DNA of 19,595 nt from CAYTEO01 sp964436825. GTDB taxonomy: Bacteria > Krumholzibacteriota > Krumholzibacteriia > LZORAL124-64-63. Every line of letters begins with the position of its first letter. The stretch's first letter is position 1. The DNA lies in the NCBI GenBank assembly GCA_964436825.1, contig CAYTEO010000046.1, positions 1-19,595 on the forward strand, in the 5' to 3' direction. Shown here one piece after another: positions 1-8,259 of the stretch. A program made the translations under genes and the position numbers. The notes beneath the pieces are model-generated. The model was not told the origin of the DNA. It did not search any database and saw nothing but the letters and a program-made list of their open reading frames with translations.

Positions 1-3
1 AGC

Positions 4-54
4 GTGTCGCGTCGGTCTGCATGCCCTGGCGGCTGCAGCATGCGGGCCGGACAC
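4..54 (+). other. Imperfect hairpin at the left edge
   Basis: GTGTC (4-8) pairs with GACAC (50-54). CGGTCT (13-18) pairs with GGGCCG (44-49), including two G.U pairs, and GCATGC (19-24) pairs with GCATGC (38-43), leaving a 13-base loop. It is followed by AGTTTC rather than a clear T run. It could be the terminator of a gene that lies left of the window, or a leader structure of the peptide transporter. I see no gene in 1-224. A second hairpin, GCCGGCGG/CCGCCGGC with a CAG loop, sits at 167-185 just ahead of the transporter ribosome site. Confidence 0.3.
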
Positions 55-224
55 AGTTTCAGTGACACAACCTTTCCTTTCCCGCCGCCGGTTCCGCCGG
101 CCGCGGCCGGGAATCTCCTGGCCCCCGACAGGCACATCCGCTAGTCTCCTGGACTCGACAGTGGCGGCCGGCGGCAGCCGCCGGCGCGCCCCGCGGCACC
201 CTGACCCGAGACCGGAGGCGGACG

Positions 225-2159
225 ATGTCACGCGGACATCCCCGGGGCCTGTACCCCCTGTTCTTCACGGAGATGTGGGAACGCCTGGCGTTCTACACCA
301 TGCTCGGCATCCTGCTGCTCTACACCACCGACGTGGAACGCGGCGGCCTGGGGTTGCCGTCCGCCCAGGGCAACGAGATCTACGGCCTGTACCTGGCGTT
401 CGTCTATTTCACGCCGTTCCTGGGCGGCATGCTGGCCGACCAGTTCATCGGCTACCGGCGCGCCGTGGTGCTGGGCGGGCTGATGATGTCCGGCGGGCTG
501 TTCCTGATGGGCACCCCCGGTTTCAGTTTCTTCACGACGGGCCTGGTGCTGCTGATCCTGGGCAACGGCCTGTTCAAGCCCAACATCTCGGTGATGGTGG
601 GCAACCTCTACGAGCCGGGCGACCCGAAGCGCGACGCCGGCTTCAACATCTTCTACATGGGCATCAACATCGGCGCCTTCGTGGCCAACCTGCTGGCCGC
701 CACGGTGCGCAACGGCCTGGGCTGGCTGTGGACCTTCCGCATCGCCGGTGTCGGACTGCTGGTGGGGCTGGTCATCCTGCTGGCCAACTGGAAGGTCCTG
801 GAGCGGGCCGACCGCCGTCCGGAGAAGAAACAGGGTGGGACCGGCTTCGCCACCGTGTTCGTCAAGATCCTGCTGCCGGCCTTCGGCGTGGGGATCCTGG
901 GCTACTTCATGGCCCGCAGCTACATGCCCGCGGACAGCGCCATGCGGCCGGCGGTCGTCGGCTTCCTGGCCGGCATGATCCCCGTGATCATCTTCTTCGT
1001 GCGGCTGGGCCTGACGGCGCCCCCGGCCCAGAGGCCCGGCCTGCTGGCCCTGCTGCCGGTCTACGTGGCGGGCGGGACGTTCTTCATGATCCTGCACCTG
1101 AACGGCAGTGCCATGACCCAGTGGGCGCGCGACAACACCGACCGCCGCACCGTCGTGGCGCCGAAAGCCATGCAGCAGGAGGCCCTGCCGAACTACTACC
1201 TGAACGCCAAGGAACAGACGCCACGGCCCGATCCACGCAGCCTGGCCGTGGTCGCATCGCCGTCGGTGGCGCGGATGTTCGGCCTGCAGCGCATGGATGA
1301 GCAGGCCGTCCAGGCGGTCGCCTCCCTGCCGGACGTGTCGGTCGTGGAGGTGACCGACGAGTCCGACGTGCCGGACCCCTCGTGGTTGTCCCGGGCCGTC
1401 TCCGTCTACGCCGACGGCGTGGTGACCGTCACCGAGGAGCAGGACGCCCACGGCGCGCCCGTCGTCTCGGTCAACGTGCCGGACGGTGCCAAGCCGGTGC
1501 GCCGGGTCGTCTTCACGCGGGAGGTGGACGGCCGCGTCATCCCGCTCTACGTGGTCGACGAGCACCAGTACCGCCAGATCTACGACGGCTACCGGCAGCG
1601 CTACGGCCACGACCCGCAGCTGCTACCGCCGGGCGAGTTCCTGCGCGTCGCCAACAGCGAGCTGTACCAGTCGTTCAACCCGCTGTTCGTGATCCTGTTC
1701 ACGCCGCTGGTGGTGGCGTTCTTCGGCTGGCTGGCCAACCGCGGCAAGCCGTTCACCACGGCGCGCAAGATGTTCACCGGCCTGGTGCTGACCACCATCG
1801 CGCTGCTGCTGATGGCCATAGCGGGGCTGGTATCCGACAATGGCATGGTGAAGGTCTCTTCCCTGTACCTGGTGGGCTTCTACGCCATCGTCACCCTGGG
1901 AGAGCTGTGCCTCTCCCCCATGGGCCTGTCGCTGGTGACAAAGCTCTCGCCGGCGCACCTGACGGGTCTGACCATGGGCGGCTGGTTCATGGCCACGGCC
2001 TTCGGCAACAACTTCTCCGGCTTCTTCGGCGGTATCCAGCACACCATGGCGCCGGCGACGTTCTTCCTGCTGCTGGCGGGCCTGGCGGCCCTGGCCTCGC
2101 TGTTCATCTTCCTGCTGCTGCCGAAGCTGGACGCGGCCATCAAGCAGTACGGGGCGTGA
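225..2159 (+). CDS. POT/PTR2-family proton-coupled peptide transporter with a large insertion
   Basis: This inner-membrane transporter of the POT (PTR2) family is predicted to import di- or tripeptides with protons. The first membrane helix carries the family signature in the form TEMWERLAFYTM (residues 15-26), where the usual ExxERFxYYG ends in T instead of G. GNGLFKPNIS (113-122) is a second family motif, and QSFNPLFVILFTPL (482-495) matches the helix 8 start. The start is supported by GGAGG at 214-218, six bases before the ATG. At 644 residues it is longer than the usual 450-520. The excess is a hydrophilic block of about 170 residues (roughly 301-478) between the helix 7 motif ending ARDNTDR and helix 8. 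The insertion looks globular and strand-rich and has no recognised motif. No peptidase gene is adjacent. Substrate is inferred from family only. Confidence 0.9.
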   Translation: MSRGHPRGLYPLFFTEMWERLAFYTMLGILLLYTTDVERGGLGLPSAQGNEIYGLYLAFVYFTPFLGGMLADQFIGYRRAVVLGGLMMSGGLFLMGTPGFSFFTTGLVLLILGNGLFKPNISVMVGNLYEPGDPKRDAGFNIFYMGINIGAFVANLLAATVRNGLGWLWTFRIAGVGLLVGLVILLANWKVLERADRRPEKKQGGTGFATVFVKILLPAFGVGILGYFMARSYMPADSAMRPAVVGFLAGMIPVIIFFVRLGLTAPPAQRPGLLALLPVYVAGGTFFMILHLNGSAMTQWARDNTDRRTVVAPKAMQQEALPNYYLNAKEQTPRPDPRSLAVVASPSVARMFGLQRMDEQAVQAVASLPDVSVVEVTDESDVPDPSWLSRAVSVYADGVVTVTEEQDAHGAPVVSVNVPDGAKPVRRVVFTREVDGRVIPLYVVDEHQYRQIYDGYRQRYGHDPQLLPPGEFLRVANSELYQSFNPLFVILFTPLVVAFFGWLANRGKPFTTARKMFTGLVLTTIALLLMAIAGLVSDNGMVKVSSLYLVGFYAIVTLGELCLSPMGLSLVTKLSPAHLTGLTMGGWFMATAFGNNFSGFFGGIQHTMAPATFFLLLAGLAALASLFIFLLLPKLDAAIKQYGA

Positions 2160-2180
2160 GGGACGACCCGGTGTAGCTGC

Positions 2181-2322
2181 GCGGCGAGGAAAAGGGCCGA
2201 CGACTCGGGGCGTCGACAGGGGCCCGGGAGCCAGGACGGCGCAGGGCCCCTGACGTCGAGCGGGGCGGGCACAGGAAGTGCCCGCCCCGCGTCCCAGAGT
2301 CGTCGGCCCTTTTCCTCGCCGC
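2181..2322 (+). repeat. Three-stem structured element, copy A
   Basis: A perfect 26-bp closing stem (2181-2206 with 2297-2322) continues as GGG/CCC past one bulged A and encloses two hairpins. Hairpin 1 has stem AGGGGCCC/GGGCCCCT (2218-2225, 2244-2251), an internal loop GGGA/GCA and a tip GCC-AGGAC-GGC (2230-2240). Hairpin 2 has a perfect 13-bp stem (2260-2272, 2278-2290) with loop AGGAA. It begins 21 bases after the transporter stop codon, so it would lie in that gene's 3' untranslated RNA if transcription continues. No T run follows, which argues against a simple intrinsic terminator. Copies B and C share the architecture and the loops but not the stem sequences. Confidence 0.85.
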
Positions 2323-2331
2323 TCGGCAGTA

Positions 2332-2399
2332 CCGGTCTCCCTCACGTCCCCGATTCGTTCTCCCCCACCAGCGACGCCGTGATCCCGGGCGGAGACCGG
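2332..2399. repeat. Inverted repeat between copies A and B
   Basis: CCGGTCTCC (2332-2340) is the exact reverse complement of GGAGACCGG (2391-2399), with a 50-base loop. The right arm overlaps the left arm of the longer inverted repeat that encloses copy B (2381-2400), so the two pairings exclude each other. Confidence 0.5.
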
Positions 2400-2595
2400 G
2401 AATACACGGTGGTGAGCCGTGGCGGCGGGGCCACCGTTCCCGGGGCGTCGGGGGCGTTCCGGGAGCCAGGGACGGCGGAGGAACGCCACCGTCGAGCCGG
2501 CCGGACACAGGAGGTGTCCGGCTGGCGTCCCCGGGGACGGTGGCCCCGTTGCCACGGTTCAGCACTCGCCGCTCGCCCGGTCCCCGCCCGGGATC
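2381..2595. repeat. 20-base inverted repeat enclosing copy B
   Basis: The 20 bases at 2381-2400 pair with 2576-2595 at 19 of 20 positions. The single difference is A opposite C on the plus strand, which becomes a U.G pair in minus-strand RNA. The right arm reaches into the TGA stop codon of the beta-barrel gene on the minus strand (2594-2596). In that gene's transcript the arm would therefore begin at the stop codon and could form the base of its 3' end structure. No T run follows. Confidence 0.55.
2414..2560 (+). repeat. Three-stem structured element, copy B
   Basis: The closing stem pairs 2414-2445 with 2529-2560 over 32 positions: 28 Watson-Crick and 4 G.U pairs, all allowed only in plus-strand RNA. 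Hairpin 1 has stem GGCGTTCC/GGAACGCC (2453-2460, 2480-2487), internal loop GGGA/GGA and a tip GCC-AGGGAC-GGC (2465-2476). Hairpin 2 is 13 bp with one G.U pair (2496-2508, 2514-2526) and loop AGGAG. Junction segments GGGGCGTCG and CGTCGAGC are shared with copy A, and the two bases GT follow hairpin 2 in all three copies. It lies 33 bases beyond the stop of the minus-strand barrel gene and about 90 bases after copy A. Confidence 0.85.
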
Positions 2596-3079
2596 AGAAG
2601 TAGTAGTGGAAACCGGCGGAAGGCAGGATCAGGACCGTTTCCTTGTCCCCCTGGTAGGTGAACATGGCCGCGATCTGCAGGGCCGTCCGTTCGCCCCGCA
2701 GCCGTTCGAGGCCGACCCCGAAACCGAGGTTGACGTGGTCCCAAGTGTGCGGCGCGTGGCGGTGGTAGAAGTAGGCCATCCCGGCGCCGAGGTAGAGGCG
2801 GTCACTCCCGTACTGGCGCAGGACGTACTGGAGCTCCAGGCCCACGTTGTGGCGCTTGTCGTCGCGATCGTTCCAGATCCCGCCGCTGAGCTGCGCCTGC
2901 AGCCACCAGCGCAGGGGAAACTTCCAGGACAGGCCGATCCCGCTGGACAGCCCCATCTGTAGACCGATCCCCTCGTTCAGGGGATCGTCGACCCGGTTCC
3001 AGTCGCGCAGCGGCTCCTGGGCGCCGGCCAGCGCCGGCAGGAGCAGGACGATGATCAGCAGTGCGAAACGGCGTCCCAT
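2594..3079 (-). CDS. Small outer-membrane beta-barrel protein, function unknown
   Basis: A 161-residue secreted protein. The start at 3079 is chosen because GGGAGG (3085-3090) stands five bases ahead of the ATG and the protein then opens with a standard signal peptide, MGRRFALLIIVLLLPALAGA, likely cut before QEP. The mature part is an alternation of short polar and aromatic strands (for example GLSWKFPLRWWLQAQLSGG and LYLGAGMAYFYH) and ends in FHYYF, the C-terminal aromatic residue typical of barrels inserted by BamA. The length suits an 8-stranded barrel. It loosely recalls the OmpA-barrel and PagL folds, but I see no clear catalytic His-x-Ser pair, so no enzyme function is proposed. It is a single gene, and its 3' end runs into the inverted repeat and structured element described beside it. 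Confidence 0.75.
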   Translation of the reverse strand: MGRRFALLIIVLLLPALAGAQEPLRDWNRVDDPLNEGIGLQMGLSSGIGLSWKFPLRWWLQAQLSGGIWNDRDDKRHNVGLELQYVLRQYGSDRLYLGAGMAYFYHRHAPHTWDHVNLGFGVGLERLRGERTALQIAAMFTYQGDKETVLILPSAGFHYYF

Positions 3080-3108
3080 GACGACCTCCCTGTCGTGCAA
3101 CCGGGGCA

Positions 3109-3136
3109 ACGATAACACACGCCGCCGCCCTGTCGA
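3109..3136 (-). promoter_or_regulatory. Possible promoter of the small beta-barrel gene
   Basis: On the minus strand TCGACA (3131-3136) and TATCGT (3109-3114) are separated by 16 bases. They match the sigma-70 -35 and -10 consensus at five and four of six positions and lie about 30 bases before the start codon at 3079. The match is modest for a GC-rich genome. Confidence 0.3.
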
Positions 3137-3177
3137 GCCCGATCCCCTAACCACCGGGATCGGGACACGCCACTCGG
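3123..3177. repeat. Left copy of the 55-base duplication flanking the gap
   Basis: These 55 bases are repeated exactly at 3278-3332 on the other side of the N run. The copy contains a 9-bp hairpin, CCCGATCCC/GGGATCGGG (3138-3146, 3156-3164), with loop CTAACCACC. An exact 55-base overlap at two contig ends is what a de Bruijn assembler with k=55 leaves, so this is probably one locus written twice. Confidence 0.9.
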
Positions 3178-3277
3178 NNNNNNNNNNNNNNNNNNNNNNN
3201 NNNNNNNNNNNNNNNNNNNNNNNNNNNNNNNNNNNNNNNNNNNNNNNNNNNNNNNNNNNNNNNNNNNNNNNNNNNNN
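3178..3277. other. Assembly gap (100 Ns)
   Basis: Exactly 100 undetermined bases, a conventional filler length rather than a measured distance. Both flanks carry the same 55 bases, so the real gap is probably zero and the contigs overlap. The distance between the barrel gene promoter and element C is therefore uncertain. Confidence 0.98.
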
Positions 3278-3332
3278 CGCCGCCCTGTCGAGCCCGATCC
3301 CCTAACCACCGGGATCGGGACACGCCACTCGG
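3278..3332. repeat. Right copy of the 55-base duplication flanking the gap
   Basis: Identical to 3123-3177, including the 9-bp hairpin with loop CTAACCACC. See the left copy for the interpretation as a joining artefact. Confidence 0.9.
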
Positions 3333-3354
3333 CCCCGTGCCATCGGCGGAGACA

Positions 3355-3497
3355 CCCTCCGACAGACCTCCACTCCGCGCAGGGCCTTCTGCGGCCGGCC
3401 GAGAGGCAGGACGCCGGAGGCCGGCTGCAGAGAGCCCCGGCGGGACAGGACGTCCCGCCGGGGCGTGCCCTGCGCGGAGTGGAGGTCTGTCGGAGGG
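3355..3497 (+). repeat. Three-stem structured element, copy C
   Basis: A perfect 31-bp closing stem (3355-3385 with 3467-3497) encloses two hairpins. Hairpin 1 is 13 bp with one G.U pair valid on the plus strand (3388-3400, 3419-3431), an internal loop GAGA/GGA and a tip GGC-AGGAC-GCC (3405-3415). Copies A and B have GCC/GGC at the same three pairs, so this is a compensatory swap. Hairpin 2 is a perfect 13-bp stem (3434-3446, 3452-3464) with loop AGGAC. The stem sequences are unrelated to those of A and B. It lies 80 bases past the stop codon of nrdJ (minus strand). If read in the orientation of A and B it is antisense to the nrdJ 3' region. Confidence 0.85.
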
Positions 3498-3515
3498 CTC
3501 GTGCCTGCCGAAGAA

Positions 3516-3549
3516 CGGGGCCGGGTGCCGTGTCCGGCCCCCGGCCCCG
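3516..3549 (-). terminator. Probable intrinsic terminator of nrdJ
   Basis: CGGGGCCGGG (3516-3525) and CCCGGCCCCG (3540-3549) form a perfect 10-bp stem 28 bases after the nrdJ stop codon. On the minus strand the hairpin is followed by TTCTTC, a short pyrimidine tract. The weak T run keeps confidence moderate. Confidence 0.5.
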
Positions 3550-3577
3550 CCGCGCTACCTGGACACCGGGCCCAGGG

Positions 3578-6427
<2,850 letters not shown>

Positions 6428-6505
6428 GGAGATCGAATCCTTTCTGTGGGATCCCTCGGAACTCTGTCTATCCCTCGAGGCGGCCGGCTGCAGGGCGCAA
6501 GGGCC

Positions 6506-6523
6506 CGTCGAAACGGCTCGACG
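6506..6523 (-). other. Hairpin in the nrdJ leader
   Basis: CGTCGA and TCGACG form a 6-bp stem with a 6-base loop, 79 to 96 bases before the nrdJ start codon. No known riboswitch architecture is apparent around it. Confidence 0.25.
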
Positions 6524-6569
6524 CCGCCTCCTTGTTCGCGCTGGTGGGCCCGGTCGAGTGGGCGAGGTG

Positions 6570-6585
6570 CAACAACATGCTGTGT
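6570..6585 (-). promoter_or_regulatory. NrdR-like box, proximal
   Basis: The core CAACATGCTG (6573-6582) followed by TGT matches the NrdR box consensus acaCwAtATaTwGtgt at seven of ten core positions. Its centre is exactly 32 bp from that of the distal box, which is the three-helical-turn spacing known for paired NrdR sites. It lies about 145 bases upstream of nrdJ. Confidence 0.65.
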
Positions 6586-6601
6586 CCTCGGCCGGGCCCG
6601 A

Positions 6602-6617
6602 CCCCAATATCTTGGGG
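6602..6617 (-). promoter_or_regulatory. NrdR-like box, distal
   Basis: CCCCAATATCTTGGGG is an inverted repeat with core CAATATCTTG (6605-6614), which fits nine of ten core positions of the NrdR consensus. Only the flanking letters are C/G instead of the usual aca/tgt. Paired with the box at 6570-6585, it suggests repression of nrdJ by NrdR when dATP is abundant. The nrdR gene itself is not in the window. Confidence 0.7.
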
Positions 6618-6618
6618 G

Positions 6619-6935
6619 AGGAGCTAGAACATGAAGGATGAAGGCCGGGTTGGCAAAGGGGGAATCTCACCCACCCTTTCCCGCTGGCCGGCAGTGGGGA
6701 CCGGTGACCGGGCGACGGACCGGCAATTCACGAAAAGATCACGGCTACTGCCCCCGGACGGGGGCCACGGGGAGGGCGAAAAAAAATGTGGACGGGCCGG
6801 GGGGAGACGGCTCCGGGAAGGTTCGATCCAAATGAGACCGATTCTCCATCAGGTGCATCTCTCGGTACGACAAGCAGATGTGACACCGGGTGGGGGGAGT
6901 GCGAAACGACCCGGCCGGCGCGATGCCCACCTGGG
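6619..6935. other. Gene-free spacer between nrdJ control region and the arsC-like stop
   Basis: No reading frame here has a coding look. It contains a GCCCCC/GGGGGC hairpin (6750-6765), a run of eight Ts on the minus strand (6779-6786) and a 6-bp CCGGGT/ACCCGG stem (6886-6891, 6909-6914) soon after the arsC-like stop codon. The 3' end of the six-gene minus-strand operon most likely lies in 6779-6935, but no single strong hairpin sits directly before the T run, so I do not call a terminator. Confidence 0.5.
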
Positions 6936-7346
6936 CTAATCCGCCTCCTCCACCAGGGCACGAACCAGCTCCCCGATCAGGTCCCGCACCTCGGCGAAGG
7001 CCTCCGCCACCTCCGCCGGCGTCCCCCGCGCCCCCATGGGATCCGGCAGGGGATGGTGCAGGTGACGCTCCCGGGGTACCAGCCGGGGCAGAAAGCGACC
7101 GGCCTGCTCGCTTAGGGTCACCACCAGGTCGAAGGATGCCAGGTCCACCGCGTCGATGGACTTGGTGTACTGGCCGGTCATGTCGATCCCCACCTCCGCC
7201 ATGGCGCGGCGGGTCTCCTCGGTGATGGGATACCGGATCAGACCGGCGCTGGCCGCCTCCCAGCCGGCCGGGAAGAGCCTACGGGCCCACGCCTCGGCCA
7301 TCTGGCTGCGACAGGAGTTGGCGGTGCAGATGAACAGGACCTTCAC
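6936..7346 (-). CDS. ArsC-like / low-molecular-weight tyrosine phosphatase family protein
   Basis: A 136-residue cytoplasmic protein of the LMW phosphatase fold shared by thioredoxin-type arsenate reductases. The P-loop CTANSCRSQMAEAW (residues 7-20) has the CX5R catalytic pattern in the arsenate reductase form, and the general-acid Asp-Pro is present as LPDPMG. The GTG at 7346 is supported by GGGAGG six bases ahead, and it overlaps the EamA stop codon as GTGA. The two resolving cysteines of Staphylococcus/Bacillus ArsC are absent: the region reads VVTLSEQAGRFLPRL. It may therefore use another thiol partner, as the mycothiol-linked arsenate reductases do, or be a protein phosphatase. It is the last gene of a six-gene operon that holds no other arsenic gene. 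Confidence 0.8.
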   Translation of the reverse strand: MKVLFICTANSCRSQMAEAWARRLFPAGWEAASAGLIRYPITEETRRAMAEVGIDMTGQYTKSIDAVDLASFDLVVTLSEQAGRFLPRLVPRERHLHHPLPDPMGARGTPAEVAEAFAEVRDLIGELVRALVEEAD

Positions 7347-8257
7347 GCGCGACCTCCCGGCTCGGCGACGGCGCCCGGCGCGGCGCCCAGCTCCGTGACC
7401 AGCACCGCTGCAAGAATCAGGCCCGCCCCCGCCACGGCCCAGCGGTCCAGCCGCTCGCCCAGCCACCACCAGGCGCACAGGGCGGCGAAGACCGGCTCGG
7501 CGGCAAACAGCAGCGCCGCCCGCGACGGCGTCGTCCGCCCCTGGTAGCGGTTCTGCAGGTAGAGGGCCAGCAGCGTCGACAGCAGGACCGTCACCGTCAG
7601 CGACAGCCCCAGCGTCCCGTTCCACTCCCAGAGCCGCCGCTCCCACAGCGCCGCCCACAGGCCGGTGGCGACGGCACAGACGGCCAGCGACCACCACAGC
7701 AGCGGCAGGTAGGGAGCCGCCCGCAGGGCCCGGTCCAGCCGCTCGATGTAGAAGGCGTAGGAGAGGGCGCAGGCCAGGGTCCACAGGTCCCCCGCGCGCA
7801 TTCCGCCCAGGTCGGGGCGGGTCATCAGGGCCAGCCCCGCCACCGCCAGGGCGATCCCCGCGACGACCTCCCGGCCGGGACGCACGCCGTGCAGCAGGAA
7901 GACGACCAGCGGCACGAGCACGACACTCAGCGCCGTGATGAAGGCGCTGTTCTGGGCGCTGGTCGTGTGCATGCCGACGGTCTGGGTCGTGTAGCCGGCG
8001 GCGATCAGCAGCCCCAGCAGCGCTCCCCAGCGCCGGGCCGCCGGCCGGCGCAGTTCCGCCAGGGGTGGCGGGTCGCCGCGGCGGTGCGCCACGACCGACC
8101 AGCCGGCCAGCAGCAGCAGGGTCGCCACCGTGAAGCGGACCGCCACGAACAGGCCCGCGGAGACGTAGGGCGTGGCGCTCTTGATGGCCGGGAAGGAAAC
8201 GCCCCAGCAGACGGTCACCAGCAGGAGCATCAGCTCGGCACGGCGACGGGTCGGCAT
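7343..8257 (-). CDS. EamA/DMT-family inner-membrane transporter
   Basis: A 304-residue integral membrane protein with about ten hydrophobic helices arranged as two EamA repeats. The first begins at ELMLLLVTVCWGVSFPAIK and the second at AGDLWTLACALSYAFYIERL. The segment SAQNSAFITALSVVLVPLV and the late LFAAEPVFAALCAWWWLGE are typical of the family. Members export amino acids, nucleotides or other small metabolites, and the substrate cannot be told from sequence. The ATG at 8257 follows the patatin stop codon by two bases and has no clear ribosome site of its own, so it probably relies on translational coupling. Its own stop overlaps the GTG of the arsC-like gene. Confidence 0.9.
   Translation of the reverse strand: MPTRRRAELMLLLVTVCWGVSFPAIKSATPYVSAGLFVAVRFTVATLLLLAGWSVVAHRRGDPPPLAELRRPAARRWGALLGLLIAAGYTTQTVGMHTTSAQNSAFITALSVVLVPLVVFLLHGVRPGREVVAGIALAVAGLALMTRPDLGGMRAGDLWTLACALSYAFYIERLDRALRAAPYLPLLWWSLAVCAVATGLWAALWERRLWEWNGTLGLSLTVTVLLSTLLALYLQNRYQGRTTPSRAALLFAAEPVFAALCAWWWLGERLDRWAVAGAGLILAAVLVTELGAAPGAVAEPGGRA
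7353..7358 (-). promoter_or_regulatory. Ribosome binding site fixing the GTG start of the arsC-like gene
   Basis: GGGAGG on the minus strand lies six bases before the GTG at 7346. No nearer in-frame ATG opens the P-loop domain correctly. Confidence 0.75.
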
Positions 8258-8259
8258 GG

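Noticed and set aside
62..1300. Long open frames overlapping the peptide transporter on both strands
   Set aside because: Translations are Arg/Pro/Gly- or His/Gln-rich with no family features, while the transporter frame has clear POT motifs. They are GC-driven shadows.
3123..3332. Treating the 55-base direct repeat as a transposon target duplication or att site
   Set aside because: It abuts exactly both ends of a 100-N filler and is 55 bases long with no mismatch, which fits a contig overlap much better.
2181..3497. Explaining the three structured elements as retron RNA, IS ends, REP/BIME repeats or CRISPR
   Set aside because: There is no reverse transcriptase or transposase nearby and no shared terminal sequence or target duplication. 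The stems differ between copies, whereas IS ends and REPs keep sequence, and there is no regular repeat-spacer pattern.
6660..6682. Minus-strand sequence GGGAA...GGTGAGATTCC resembling part of a cobalamin riboswitch
   Set aside because: The conserved GCCACTG and closing CAGGAGACC-type segments are missing in the right order. A B12-repressed switch ahead of a B12-dependent reductase would also make little sense.
6936..7346. Calling an arsenic-resistance operon from the arsC-like gene
   Set aside because: No ArsR, ArsB/Acr3 or ArsM is adjacent, the resolving cysteines are absent and the neighbours belong to acyl-CoA metabolism.
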